From positions 1 to 64,000 of the forward strand of contig PUQB01000474.1 of NCBI GenBank assembly GCA_003024785.1: 64,000 bases of DNA, in the 5' to 3' direction. Of the stretch, positions 1-12,096 are shown in pieces. The notes below the pieces were generated by a model. The model saw only the letters and a list, made by a program, of their open reading frames with translations. It had not been told where the DNA came from and searched no databases. The position numbers were made by a program, and so were the translations under genes. This DNA comes from Selaginella tamariscina. Its lineage: Eukaryota > Streptophyta > Lycopodiopsida > Selaginellales > Selaginellaceae. Positions within the stretch are counted from its first letter, which is position 1, and every line of letters begins with the position of its first letter.

Positions 1-1291
1 ACCAGTCCCGCGTCCTCCCTGAGGTAAGGAGACATGTTACTGTCCAGTGCCAATCGTGTCCCAACGTGACAATATGTCCAGGGAAAGATATCCAGCATCT
101 GCAAGACGAACGTCCCCATATGTTCGTTGAGTAAAACTCCAGGAACCTTGGGTACCATGTCCTTCCTGTTGAACATCCTCAGGACCTTGATTCCGAGCTC
201 ATCGCACCGTTCCTTAAAATCTGCGTCCCCAACACGAGGCGCCGAGAACGAGAACACAGTGACAGGAATTGTGGAGTTGTACTTGCTTTCTCATTGACTT
301 TAACAGTCAGTGTGTTCTTGACTAGAGTAGTTTCCGATTTTCCCGCCGTTACGGTTAATGTCCTTGTCTAGCCTTGTCTACCCTGGGAGATGGACTGCCA
401 AAGCTTCCTCATGCTTTGCCTCTATATTCATCCGATCCGACTTCTCCTTGAGTTCACTCGACTCGTACACAGTAAACGATGCCTTGGCCATGTTGTGCTT
501 GTGAGGCGACAAGATATGCGGGGATAGTTGCTTAACATGCACTGGCAATGGAGAAAGTTGGTGGTGTTCACTCCCAGCTCTGCAATGTCATAAGCACACA
601 GGAGAGCCAAGGCTCCTCCCAAGCTGTGCCCAGTGACCGTGATGCTCAGCTCTTCGTTTTTATAAACACTGAGCAGCCTGCTGATCTCGAACAGAACTTG
701 GTAGCGTGCACTTTGTTGGTTATACCTACTGTTGGGGACGTAAGAAGTGTATATACTGAGGAACCCAGCCTCCACCTCAACCCCCTTGTTAAGTCGTCGT
801 GCGGGTCGAGTCCACATGGCTTTAAAACGTCTTTGATGTTCTCTATCCACTCAAGCTTGGTGACAGTCCCACGCCAAGCGATGACAATATCCCGCCGTCC
901 CAGCCGTTTGATCTCTTCCTCGGAAGTATTCACTGCAATGAAGCCCATCCAGTTGGAGTCTCTACTCCACGTGTCCTCCCCAGTCTCGGGCTGCTTGAAG
1001 AAACCCGGCAACCACAAACGCGAGGTTGCATATATGAACTTGGTGATCTCATATCCCGTGGTCGGCAATCCTACGCTTGCCAGAAGCTCCTCCTTGGTGT
1101 ATCTGGAGTTTCCACACTGAGTGGAGGACTCGTCGTACTCGAAACAGTCGTAGCATGCCTGAGCGAATTCACCGTATCTGATGATCTCCCTCCGGAGGTT
1201 CTCATCCACTGATGCCGCCAGTTTCAGGAAGCAAGTTCTTCCAGTCGTTGGCACCTTGTATTTCTCGCCAGCGCTCGCTAAGAGGAGCCAT
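1..1291 (-). pseudogene. Lipase copy L1, class-3 lipase (phospholipase A1-II type), cut by window edge, frame-broken
   Basis: Alpha/beta-hydrolase of the plant class-3 lipase family, PLA1-II (DAD1-like) type, which hydrolyses acyl groups of glycerolipids. The conserved start is the ATG at 1291-1289 (MAPLSE). The N-terminal W-K-L-L and YTKEELLASVG stretches, the WRGTVTKLEW block and the nucleophile elbow GHSLGG (about 610-630) are present. The C-terminal end with the catalytic His runs off the left edge. Frame breaks: near 1213, where the GGESVDDN region of the sister copies is shortened, and at a C run at 781-785, where one base is missing relative to copies that read through. A further break lies near 265-275. 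Either a pseudogene or a gene with base-level errors. No transit peptide is obvious. Confidence 0.8.
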
Positions 1292-1444
1292 TGGACTTGT
1301 ACTCAGTCGACAGGATGAAAATCTAAGGCACTCAAATGTTCAAGAATATAATACGTATGGAGCTCCTGTTTAAATAAAATCAGTTAACTTGTCTTGAAAA
1401 AATTGTAGATGAACTTGATGTAATTGAATGAGGGAAATATACCG

Positions 1445-1516
1445 GAATGGATTTTTATACTGTGAATGGAACACGGGTGTAGATTTGCCCTTTCCACGCT
1501 GTTTTGGGTTGAACCG
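1445..1516 (-). promoter_or_regulatory. Conserved upstream region of L1 with TATA box
   Basis: On the minus strand a TATA-like TATAAAAATC lies at 1459-1450, about 160 bases before the ATG. It is preceded by a block (about 1486-1515) reading roughly GGTTCAACCCAAAACAG then GGGCAAA, which recurs in front of L2 and L4 and partly L3. Conservation between diverged copies suggests a shared core promoter; function is inferred. Confidence 0.5.
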
Positions 1517-2169
1517 CAATGCTACGTGCCAATGACTCACTATGATACGATGAAGCAGTCAAAGTAAAAACCCTAATCAACATGGCTCGACGAACGCTTG
1601 TTTGAATGATATATATATACGTGTTATGTTGATATGATGCATACATTTTCATGATTTACCCGTGTGGTATTAAGTTACGTAGTCGTAACGAACTCTAAAC
1701 AATCCTTATTTGACCTGCATTCGAACATAATTATTATGTATAATTTACACACAACACACATATCATGTATATTTTACAGATGGCTATTAGTAAGGAATTT
1801 TTAAACAAGGACATGTGTTCAACTGTATAACCCAGAAAAAACATGAACGAAGTGTTCCGCTAGAAAATCTTAAGTTATTTGAGTTACTTATTGTGAATTT
1901 AATTAATTGTTTTAAAAGTTTAAAAAAAAATATTTACATATTCCTATATAATTTATATATTTTATATTTTATTAATTATAATTCTTTTAGGATATTAATA
2001 ATCTAGCCTACTGTATATATTTTAAAATAAAATAAACAAATAAATAAAAAGCCACTGTAGCAAATACATTTGTCAAGTTTACGACAAAATCGAAATACCC
2101 AATTGAATAAATTACGGAACAAATTAAATTAATCCCTATCAATAAATTTATCACGAAAGTTTCTAATTT

Positions 2170-3130
2170 ATTTATTTTAAACTTGTGTGTATGTGTGGGT
2201 GTTTTTTTATTTAGATACTATTGGAGTGTCAGTGCGAGTACATTTTCTTCATGTATATATGTGTATATATACATCAACGTTAGTTTTTCACCATTAAGTA
2301 GAGTTTAGTTTAAGATAAGCAAGTTGAAGCCCATGCTGACGACCACACTATGGAGTCAACACCAGTCAACTGAATGATGCAGCCATCGGATTAAGTATAT
2401 ATATTAAAAATACTCATGAATGGTGAAGGAACATCATAAGCAAGGTAAACAAATTTTAAATTCAGAAAAGGGATTTTGATTTCTTAAAACTTTATTTCAA
2501 TTTAAATTTTTATTTGATTTAATTTGTTTTAAGTATGTCCCATTTTAAATTGGGACATACTTAAAATAAATTTATATACATGCATTAATAATTATGCGAG
2601 ATAGAGAGAGGCGTACAACGTCTTATAAATATTTTAATTTTAACATATTTTAACTTTATTCATTTAATGTTGAAGGACATTAACAAAATGAAATGGAATA
2701 TGTATACTGCACTAACGTAACTGATTTATTATGGATACATGTCTTATTAGAAACAATATGCCCCTTTAGTTATCAAAAGTATAATACGTTCGAACGAGTT
2801 CCTTCCTACCCACTTAAAGGGTCCTTTGTATGTAACACCACACATCAACAAATATATTAATATATTTAATTTGTGTGGAATGTAATTTATAAATTATATA
2901 TAAATATTTTATATTTCTATGCTTAATTTATTTATAATTTCATTATATACTATATTAATTAATATTATATACATGCATAACACACAATACACATTGTATA
3001 CACTTTTAAATATATTTTTGCATGAATATATATTATTGTATTAGTGTATTACACATATATTAAAAATACATTATTGAATTTAAAATTAAAATTTTGCTGG
3101 GGGAATTTTCATCTTTAAATATAATTTTTT
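2170..3130. other. AT-rich spacer between the inverted arms, with a 16-bp hairpin
   Basis: No gene seen. A near-perfect hairpin sits at 2527-2566 (arm TTTTAAGTATGTCCCA, 8-base loop). The rest is low-complexity AT sequence without coding frames of note. Confidence 0.6.
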
Positions 3131-3540
3131 AAAAAAATTTAGAAACTTACATTTGAAATTTTTGTGTCGTGGTAAATTTATTGATAAGGATTAATTTAAT
3201 TTGTTCCGTAATTTATTCAATTGGTTATTTCGATTTTGTCCTGAATTTGACGAATGTATTTGTTACAGTGGCTTTTATATATTTGTTTATTTTAATTATA
3301 AAGTATATAAAAGTATCATAATTAATATAAGCTATAGAATATATAAATATATAGGAATATGTAAATATTTATTTTAAATTTTAAAAAGTATTAATTAAAT
3401 TCACAATAAGTAATTCAAAACATAACTTTAAGTTCGTGCATGTTTTTCTGGGTTATACAGTTGAACACATGTACTTGTTTAACAACATTCCTTACTAATA
3501 TGAGTATTCTTCTTGTTTGAGAACAGTCCTTAGTAGGCTA

Positions 3541-3541
<1 letters not shown>

Positions 3542-3612
<71 letters not shown>
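3542..3612. repeat. Compound microsatellite (TA)n(GA)n
   Basis: About 20 TA units followed directly by about 15 GA units. The other arm of the inverted duplication lacks this expansion at the matching place, so it arose after the duplication. Confidence 0.95.
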
Positions 3613-3613
<1 letters not shown>

Positions 3614-3927
3614 ATCTGTAAAATATACATGATATGTGTTTGTGTGTAAATTATAGATAAGACATAATTAAGACGTCATTGCTGACATGAATGTTCGAAT
3701 GCAGGTCAAATAAGGATTGTTTAGAGTTCGTTACCACTACGTAACTTAGTACCATGTAAATGTATGCATCGTATCAATATAACACGTTATAAAATATATC
3801 ATTCAAGCATCCGTCTGAGCCATGTTGATTAGGGTTTTTACTTTGACTGCTTCATCGAACTTTTTTGACTTTGTTATTGTATATAGTCAGATGGCTGTAA
3901 GACTTCATTGGCACGTATCATTGCGGT

Positions 3928-3980
3928 TCAACCCAAAACAGCATAGAAAGGGCAAATCTCCATTCACAGTATAAAAATCC
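3928..3980 (+). promoter_or_regulatory. Conserved upstream region of L2 with TATA box
   Basis: Mirror of the L1 promoter: GGTTCAACCCAAAACAG at about 3924-3945, GGGCAAA, then TATAAAAATC at 3970-3979, 160 bases before the ATG at 4130. Confidence 0.5.
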
Positions 3981-4129
3981 ATTCCGATATATTTCCCTCA
4001 TTCAATTACATCAAGTTCATCTACAATTTTTTCAAGACAAGTTGATTTGAACAGGAGCTCCATACGTATATATTCTTGTACATTTGAGTGCCTTAGATTT
4101 TCATCCTGTCGACTGAGTACAAGTCAGCA

Positions 4130-5560
4130 ATGGCTCCTCTTAGCGAGTGCTGGCGAGAAATACAAGGTGCCAACGACTGGAAGAACTTGCTTCCTGATGA
4201 AACGGGCGGTGCATCATTGGATGAGAACCTCCGGAGGGAGATCATCAGATACGGTGAATTCGCTCAGGCATGCTACGACTGTTTCGAGTACGATGAGTCA
4301 TCCACTCAGTGTGGAAACTCCAGATACACCAAGGAGGAGCTTCTGGCAAGCGTAGGATTGCCGACCACGGGATATGAGATCACCAAGTTCATATATGCAA
4401 CCTCACGTTTGTGGTTGCCGGTTTCTTCAAGCAGCCCGAGACTGGGGAGGACACGTGGAGTAGAGATTCCAACTGGATGGGCTTCATTGCAGTGAGTACT
4501 TCCGAGGAAGAGATCAAACGGCTGGGACGGCGGGATATTGCCATCGCTTGGCCTGTCACCAAGCTTGAGTGGATAGAGACGTTTTAAAGCCATGTGGACT
4601 CGACCCGCACGACGACTTAACAAGAGGGGTTGAGGTGGAGGCTGGTTCCTCAGTATATACACTTCTTACGTCCCCAACAGCAGGCATAATCAACAGAGTG
4701 CACGCTACCAAGTTCTGTTCGAGATCAGCAGGCTGCTCAGTGTTTACAAAAACGAAGAGCTGAGCATCACGGTCACTGGGCACAGCTTGGGAGGAGCCTT
4801 GGCTCTCCTGTGTGCTTATGACATTGCAGAGCTGGGAGTGAACACCACCCAACTTTCTCCATTGCCAGTGCATGTTAAGCAACTATCCCCGCATCTTGTC
4901 ACCTCACAAGCACAACATGGCCAAGGCATCGTTTACTGTGTACGAGTCGAGTGAACTCAAGGAGAAGTCGGATCGGCGAATATAGAGGCAAAGCATGAGG
5001 AAGCTTTGGCAAGTCCATCTCCAGGGCAGACAAGGCTAGACAAGGACACATTAACTGTAACGGCGGGGAAATCGGAAACTACGTTAGTCAAGAACACCCT
5101 GTCTGTTAAAGTCAATGAGAAAGCAAGTACAACTCCCACAATTCCTGTGACTGTGTTCTCGTTTTCCGCCCCTCGTGTTGGGGATGCAGACTTTAAGGAG
5201 CGATGCGATGAGCTCGGAATCAAGGTCCTGAGGGTGTTCAACAGGAAGGACATGGTACCCAAGGTTCCTGGAGTTTTACTCAGCGAACACATGTGGACAT
5301 TCGTCTTGCAGATGCTGGATATCTTTCCATGGACGTATTGTCACGTTGGGACACATTTGGCACTGGACAGTAACATGTCTCCTTACCTCAGGGAGGTTAA
5401 ACAGCACAATTTGGAGGCTCTGTTGCATCTTTTGGATGGTTATCAAGGGGGGCCGAAGAAGGCCTTTGTGCCCTCCGGTAAGAGAGACCTCAAACTAATT
5501 AACAAGAGCTCTGACTTCCTCAAACCCGAGCTTGGAGTTCCTGCTCGCTGGAGGAAATGA
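4130..5560 (+). pseudogene. Lipase copy L2, class-3 lipase (PLA1-II type), multiply frame-broken
   Basis: Full-length relative of L1 with start ATG at 4130 and stop at 5558-5560. Visible family marks: YTKEELLASVG, GHSLGG (about 4779-4796), SFSAPRVGD, the catalytic-Asp block [11 protein letters not shown], the His-bearing HNLEALLHL, and a C-terminal PARWRK. Breaks against the sister copies: one G lost near 4420 (LWLPG region), a 7-base loss near 4552 that removes the WRGT block, a loss of about 10 bases near 4580, and small indels near 4905, 4976 and 5025. Unlike L1, L3 and L4 it is in frame at the G-run after DDLTR (4626-4629). At least six breaks make this the most clearly dead copy together with L5. 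Confidence 0.85.
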
Positions 5561-5726
5561 GATGATAAAGCTTTACATAATGATTGATTCTTTTGAAGTA
5601 TTATTAAATTGTACATGTGGCATAGCCAGACGGGAGACAGGTTGTCTTTAACCACCTGTGTGCCTACGTGTTTGTGAATGAAAGAGTTGCCAAAAATTAG
5701 AAACAGTGCCATTGTAATGTGATTAT

Positions 5727-5822
5727 ACATAATTTTAAAGTGGAATTGACGTTATAATATCTACATAACACATACATAATTTTAAAGTGGAATTGACATT
5801 ATATAATATCTACATAACACAT
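5727..5822. repeat. Tandem duplication, two units of about 50 bp
   Basis: The unit starting CATAATTTTAAAGTGGAATT and running to ATCTACATAACACAT occurs twice back to back in the 3-prime flank of L2. The homologous flank of L5 (about 59115-59160) has one diverged copy. Confidence 0.8.
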
Positions 5823-5829
5823 ATGGCGA

Positions 5830-8230
5830 TGCTATTTAAAGTTATTAATTAAGAATTCCAAAGGAAGAGTTTAAAAATTTGTTCAACTTAATCAATTCAG
5901 TCTTGCTTAAATATTTTCTACTTTATATGTGGATATATATCTATAAGAATAAACAAAACATATATATTCAATTTATATATAGTATACGTGTAAACATAAA
6001 AGTGCATATATTTTTAGTGTATTAAAATATCATGTGGCTATTATTATATAGCATGTATTTATGACATATAAACATGACATGTGCATAATACATTATACAT
6101 AACTGAAGTTTTTTTAAATAAAATAGTAAATGAGAGGCTATCACTTAAAAAAAAAAATTCAAATTATTATCAACGTACCGTTCAGAAAAGACATTGAGAT
6201 GGTTCGAGTCCCATATAATAAGTAATAACAATCAACCTCCAAAGTAAAAGGTCGAGTCATAATAAAAAATTATGACATAAAGCATAGTTCTATCCAAATA
6301 TGATATATTATTATATATTATATATATATATATTATTATATAAACATCTAATTAAATATACATGTGTGTACACTTATATAAATGAGAACATTCTGATTTT
6401 AGTGTGTATTTAATTAAATAAAAGGTTTTAAATTTACTAAGTTATTCTTTAAAGTTTTAAGAATAGTCAGTTTTATTTTAAGGGATTTAGAGTGAAACTC
6501 TAAATCTTTTGTTACTTGAGCATCTTAAATTATATACACTCAATGATATTTACATTGTTCTAATATTAAATAATTATTTGATAATTACATATTGTCACAT
6601 GTTAATCCTTAGGTCAATTTTTTTTATTTTATACATTTTAAACATTTTAAATACACTATGATGTCTTTTAATCTCACTAATGCATCAATAGTGTATTTAA
6701 AATGTTTAAAATACATAATAAATTTTTTAAACATTTTAAATAATGTTTTTAATACATAAAAATGATATTTTGTGAAACTTCCTTAACATTTTATTCTTAT
6801 TTACCCTAAAGATCATCACTTTTAAAAAAACTCACAAGGAATATGACAAACATGTATAATAACTTTAAGAACATAATTATTTACCAACATTTATTGATAT
6901 TTTATAAAGTTTGTGCAAATGGATTGAATAAAGATCATACAATTTTAAAGTTAAAATGTTTATAAAGTGTTTGTGGTGTGAAATGTTTATTAATTTGTAT
7001 TATTGCCTTATTAATGAATTTTTTTTAAAAAAATTCAGATTTTGGAAAAAGCATTCACAATTATTTTAATCTGAATTCATCTAAATACATTTAAGTTATA
7101 CATTATGAAAGTAAATGCATCATATTTGTCATCATAAGAAAGTTCTAATCATCTTTTATATCCAATTGGTTTTATTCACATCATTTTACTTTAGAGCATT
7201 AAAAATCAATTATAATGTTTTAACAACAAGCCATTGCCTATTAACAATTGTGGATTCTTTTAAAAACTAATATTGAAAATCACAGAGAAATGTAAAATAT
7301 ATATTTTCATATAATTTTATAAGTTTTAATTATCACGCTAGTGAATTCTTTAAATTAAACCATTTAAAACATTGAATGGAGATGTATTTTCAACAATTTT
7401 GATTATGATTTTTGATAATCTTGTGATACATCATATTCTTACTTGAGAATCTGCTTTGGTTAATATTAAAAATTTATATTTTATAATGATACATGATTAG
7501 TAAATCCACTCGCCTGATTAATACGCTTGCGTGTCTCACCGTATACAGAATCCGTTCGGTCTACCGCCTTGGATTCTTAACGGTGAACCCACTCTCGCGT
7601 TCCTAGAGTTGGTTCCTTCCCTTCATCACTCGTACTTAACGTCAAATTTTCAAGATGAGCAATGGATATGTAATAAACAGCTTTTATTGTCAATATACAT
7701 ATATACATACACATGCATCTACAACACATATACATACAAGGAGTAAGTCAAAGCTTCATCACTTCTTTTGGTTTTGCCTTTCCTTTCTTTCACTAAACTA
7801 TGCCACCATAGTAACAGCTGAACACAAAACACTGTACAGTTAACATGTTTATACTGTTCATTCTAACCAAGCATAGGTAGATTCTAATTCTCAGATCCAA
7901 TGGAATATACTCTCTACTATGAACAGTCTTTAAGACTTAACACAGCCACCTTAGACAAGGAGCGAAAATCTTCTTTAAAAGGCGACCATACCATGGTGAG
8001 TTAGATTTACATTTAGCCAGCCACATATATAACCATGAAGTTACCAATTTATGGATAATTACGTATATATGTCTCTAAATTATTAAATAATTTAAATATA
8101 ATATATGAATGTATAAATACGCAGCTCGAAGACCTAGAACAGAGGCATTACTAAACCCTAGATTTAAAAACAAATATCCTTGGTCAGGGTTTATCTAGTC
8201 CTAGATATACGCTAAACCCAAATGCTGCGT
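5830..8230. other. AT-rich intergenic region
   Basis: No convincing gene. About 5830-5960 continues the 3-prime flank shared with L5. A foldback with arms of about 26 bases lies at 6632-6658 and 6688-6714 (TTTTAAACATTTTAAATACACTA and its complement) around a loop of about 30 bases; it could be a small MITE remnant. A coding-like stretch at 7531-7675 has no recognisable homology. Confidence 0.5.
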
Positions 8231-8285
8231 TGAATAGAATATTCTCAAGCATTTTATTCCCAGGTTTGTTTGCCAATTGGAAATC

Positions 8286-9566
8286 ATGGAGTACAGAGTG
8301 ATTATTGAAGATGTGAGTACCTTAATTGCATAATGTTATGGTATTCTCATAGTACATTGTACCAATTTTTTGATTTTCTTTTAGTTTGATTGAAGCTAAT
8401 TAAATCCAAATCTTTCAAATGTAATATCATTTTTAGATTAAAATTTTATATGTAATACATTCATGCATGGAAAATAGATGTATTTATGTATTCTTGCTTA
8501 ATAAGTTTATAAATCTACACATACATGACATGTACATATTGAATGTGCATGTAGATGTATATGGATTCTTGTCAATATCAAATATATTTTGGCATACTCT
8601 GTGTATTGCACACATCTAAGAAACATATTACAGTTACATATTTAGCATAGAACTAAATCCATTTTACAATTGTGTGTGCGCGTGTGCGTGTGTGTGTTAA
8701 CCATATTAACACACACACGAGTTTACTGCACAGGTAACACAGAAGGAAGGAGCTCCAAAGCACGGAGTTCACATGCAGTGGCCGTAGTGGAAGGCAGATA
8801 TGCGTACGTATTCGGAGGCGAGTTCGAGCCGCGCGTCCCGCTAGACAACAAGCTGCACGTATTTGATCTGGAGCGTCGAGAATGGACGGTAGCAGATGCC
8901 AAAGGGGATATTCCAAGTGCCCGTGTTGGTGTACCATGGTAGCTTCTGGTAGTAAGTTTTTTGTGTCGCTGGTAGAGATGAAAAACACGAAGAACTCAAT
9001 GAGTTTATTCTTATGACACGAAGACTTCTGAATGGAAACTCTTATCAGCTGGAGAAACTAGCCCTCCACACAGGTGTGTGTGTGTGTGTTGTGAGATATG
9101 TATTAGTTTATAAGATTCGTTTCTTTCAGGAGTTACCACACACTTGCAGTTGATGAAGAGGGCGAAAATATTTACACGTTTGGAGGATGTGGTAAAAATG
9201 GGCGTTTGAATGACTTATGGGTGTACAACATCAAAGCTGCTACCTGGACAAAGTTACCTGAAAGTAAGTTTTGTACACCACGAGGTGGCCCTGGTTTAGC
9301 AGTGGTTAACGGAGTTGTTTACGTAATCTTCGGCTTCTGTGGCCATGAGTTAACAGATATTCATAAGGTGATGCGTATGTGCGAATATATCGACACACAC
9401 ACATAGTAATGTGGTAAACTTATTGCAGTTTGACATTAATAAGGAAACGTGGGAAGAGTTAGAGATTACTGGGGAGAAACCAATAGGAAGAAGCGTGTTT
9501 GGGACTTCATGTATTGGAACCAAGATCCTGATTTATGGTTGAGTAGCTGTGTGGTGTGTGTGTGTG

Positions 9567-9601
<35 letters not shown>

Positions 9602-9903
9602 CTAAGTTATATATCAACACAACTATGAGATATATAGTGTTAAATCATTTTGACAGGTGGGGAAGTAGATCCTAGTGATCAAGGGCACCTTGGAGCAGGT
9701 TCTTTTTACGGATGAAGTTTTACTTCTGGACTAGAGAAGTTTAGTTTTGTTAAACCAAAGCTTGATGTGAAATGTGGTAGACACCCAGGAGCTCGGGATG
9801 GTATGCTGCTGCTGGATTTGGAAACTGCATGCTTGTTTACGGAGGTAACTCAGAGACTAACGACCGACTGGATGATATGTATTTGCTCACTGTCAAAGTT
9901 TAA
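8286..9903 (+). pseudogene. Kelch-repeat protein, five exons, with frame breaks
   Basis: Kelch beta-propeller of the plant nitrile-specifier-like/plain-kelch type; such proteins are cytosolic, and the specifier activity is known only in Brassicales, so only the fold is called. Proposed exons: 8286-8312 (weak), 8734-9073, 9130-9367, 9429-9537, 9657-9903, all joined by GT-AG introns of consistent phase. Marks: KARSSHAVAVVEGR, YVFGGEFEP, SYHTLAVDEEG then YTFGG, PRGGPGLAVVNG, SVFGTSCIG, and a C-terminal VYGGNSETNDRLDD. Breaks: one A short near 8758, one base short near 8964, one T short near 9016, a disrupted stretch at about 9700-9735, and one base short near 9802. Most are homopolymer contractions, so a functional gene with sequence errors is a real alternative. 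Confidence 0.75.
9569..9600. repeat. (GA)n microsatellite in a kelch intron
   Basis: About 15 GA units inside the fourth intron (9538-9656), preceded by a short GT run. Confidence 0.9.
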
Positions 9904-10319
9904 GGTGAATTTTATTTGATAATTTAATAATATATAGTTTTCTATATTATCAGTACTTACTTTGAACTGTTAATAGTATACATCTTTGAAAAAATGAATA
10001 GGAATAAGACACTGTAATGTGCATGCCATAAACCACAAGATAAACACTCAAAACACTTAGTGAAACTCCAAGAAACAAGTTGTAAATCCCCTATTAAATG
10101 ATAAACAAAGTGTTAACCACTGGTTAATTAACTCAGAGGGTTTGGGCAAATGGCTGGGGCAAAAAATCACATCCCGGTTATATTCTTCAATATTCAAATT
10201 GGCTGCTCACAATTTTGCAACAATGTCGCACTGCGGTTAGTATTCCTACCTACATTCTCATAGTTATATCAACATATTCTCTCTCTCTCTCTATTATATA
10301 TATATATATATATGTGCAG

Positions 10320-10656
10320 ATGGTGCATCCATTAACATTGGAAAGTCCTAATATAATTGAGCTAGAGAGTGTAACAAGAAAGAAACAGAGAATTGCACAG
10401 AAATACAGAGTATTTAAAGAAATATCACGCAAGGAGAGAATTCATGAACGCTTACCTGAGAAATATATGAGGCCCTTTCTTCTCTCGGTTACATTAGGAA
10501 GTAGAATGATACATGCGAAGATTATACACAGGGCCCAACATAAACTATAGCTTCTGTAGCAACCAACGCCAAGGTAATATAATACGTCTATATTAAATTA
10601 TATTATTTTTTAGTTACCGAGATTATTGTAAGTATACTCTTACTATGTCTAATTGT

Positions 10657-10715
<59 letters not shown>

Positions 10716-11059
10716 GCTACCTGTTTAACACATACTTTGGAGCATACTCTACTATTGTAGACCTTGTATATTAATAACATATATAAGGTTTTTCTTTTCA
10801 AGATAAATTATGCTACATATATTATATGCAGGACATGAAGAAGCTTTTACCGTCACCAGTTGATATAACAGCGTGTAGAATGGTGGGAGAAATATTGGCG
10901 ACCCGAGCAAAGGAAGCGGATTGTTACACAGTTGCTTACTGTAGATTAGACAAGGTTGAAGGGAGTTTAGCTGCTATCATTAAGACACTGGTTAATTGTG
11001 GAATCAGTGTTTACCACCAGCAAAAGCATATTCTCCTCACTAAAACTCCCCTTGTATGA
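10320..11059 (+). CDS. Ribosomal protein L18p/L5e family (organellar bL18-like), two exons, one frame break
   Basis: Exon A 10320-10573 and exon B 10832-11059, separated by a 258-bp GT-AG intron. The pair RPFLLSVTLGSRMIHAKII (a first beta-strand pair) and VGEILATRAKEADCYTVAY followed by VEGSLAAIIKTLVNCGISV match the L18p fold that binds 5S rRNA in bacterial-type ribosomes; plant members act in mitochondria or plastids. Near 10543 the frame changes by one base: an A added to the AAA would give H-K-T-I-A-S-V-A-T-N-A-K running straight into exon B. The ATG at 10320 immediately follows a splice-acceptor-like TGTGCAG, so an upstream exon (for instance from the ATG at 10223) is likely and may carry the targeting peptide. 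It ends 167 bp from the stop codon of convergent MED9. Confidence 0.65.
10653..10712. repeat. (GT)n(GA)n microsatellite in the L18 intron
   Basis: About 13 GT units followed by about 16 GA units inside the only well-supported L18 intron. Confidence 0.9.
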
Positions 11060-11226
11060 ATCTAAGTAAGTTTTACTCTCTCTCAAACACACGCACGCAC
11101 ACACACACACACAGTTGTGGCTTCTTGTTTACTTATCATACACTACTACACAATCTTTTACAGTGCCATTATTACATTTGTAAGAATACTTCACATTAAT
11201 CTCAATAATGAGAATGTAATAAAAAG

Positions 11227-11299
11227 TTAAAGCATAGCTGCCTTCTCAACCATGTCTTTGTACTTCGCAAGCGCTTCTCTACAAACAACAAGGACATTT

Positions 11300-11342
<43 letters not shown>

Positions 11343-12096
11343 TATATATTATATATATGTATGTATGTATATGTATATATATATGTATGTATGTATGTCA
11401 TATATATAACCTGCGCATATTCAGTCGATTCTCGTACTCCTGAAGCTTCAGCTTTTGAGACCTAAGGGTCTACATAAAAAAAAAGAATGCTACACACACA
11501 TGCACACACACACGCGCACGCACGCACACGATTACCACGGGCTTGGAGCTTTGAGCATGAGGTGCCAAAAACTGCTGACATCTCTCAAACCGACTCGCAA
11601 GTTCATTCACCTAAGTATTTGTTAAATAAGACACTAAATGACAAATAAATTAAAACATACTATACTTTACACTATTTAATTAGGACAGATTCCAGAATGA
11701 TATATATATTACTTTCATACATGCAGGAGTTATGCGTGTGCGTGTATATGTGTGTAGAACACCTACGTTAAGTATAACCTGTAAAATATACGTAATGTAT
11801 TACTCATGTAATAAGGGAAATGCTTATGGATTACATTCTAATATTCCTTACCAGGTCTTCAACATGTTGATCCCTGACACCCCTCTCTGTAGCATCGGCA
11901 ATTGCCTCAATCAACTAAAGAAATTAAAAATAAATAAATTAATTACATAAATAAATAAGAAAAGAAAAGAAATTACCGGGAGGAGATGGAAATGTGAAGC
12001 AAGATTAGGAGCAGGAAGCTGTTGGGTCTGCAGTATTTGTGGAGCAACATGCTGTTGCTGCTGTTGAATCGCCTGCTGATGTGCCGTCCAAGACAT
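11227..12096 (-). CDS. MED9: Mediator complex subunit 9 (MED9), five exons, intact
   Basis: Subunit of the Mediator middle module, which bridges transcription factors and RNA polymerase II in the nucleus. Exons on the minus strand: 12096-11977, 11914-11852, 11610-11536, 11469-11411, 11278-11227; introns of 62, 241, 66 and 132 bp, all GT-AG, with matching phases. The joined product is about 122 residues. A Gln-rich N-terminus (IQQQQQH) is followed by HFHLLP, then LIEAIADATERGVRDQH, VNELASRFERCQQFL and a C-terminal charged helix (SQKLKLQEYENRL, REALAKYKDMVEKA). This order matches plant MED9, where the conserved core reads as LLP-IE-AIE-GTRDQ and VNEL-FEKCQQLL. No stop or frame break is seen. 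The last intron holds a (TA)n(GA)n run. Confidence 0.85.
11296..11400. repeat. (CT)n(TA)n(TATG)n microsatellite in the last MED9 intron
   Basis: About 18 CT units followed by TA-rich and TATG-type repeats, filling most of the 132-bp intron. Confidence 0.85.

Larger units (their letters stand above)
1..5400. repeat. Large inverted duplication carrying lipases L1 and L2
   Basis: The left part (about 1-2170, open at the window edge) and about 3130-5400 are reverse complements with scattered indels. Matching landmarks are the lipase coding regions, the TATA region (1450 against 3970), a motif next to the upstream A-rich tract (1805-1850 against 3430-3485) and a block around 2051-2160 against 3180-3273. 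The arms exceed 2.1 kb and flank an unrelated AT-rich spacer of about 1 kb. The two lipases therefore diverge from duplicated promoters. Duplication with inversion is the simplest reading; an assembly palindrome is the alternative. Confidence 0.85.

Noticed and set aside
548..1120. 190-codon plus-strand frame over lipase L1
   Set aside because: Antisense shadow of the lipase, repeated over L3 and L4 at the same place.
7531..7843. Coding-like stretch (PFGLPPWILNGEPTLAFLEL) considered as organelle-derived or a gene start
   Set aside because: No recognisable family, no continuation and no splice context strong enough to support a call.
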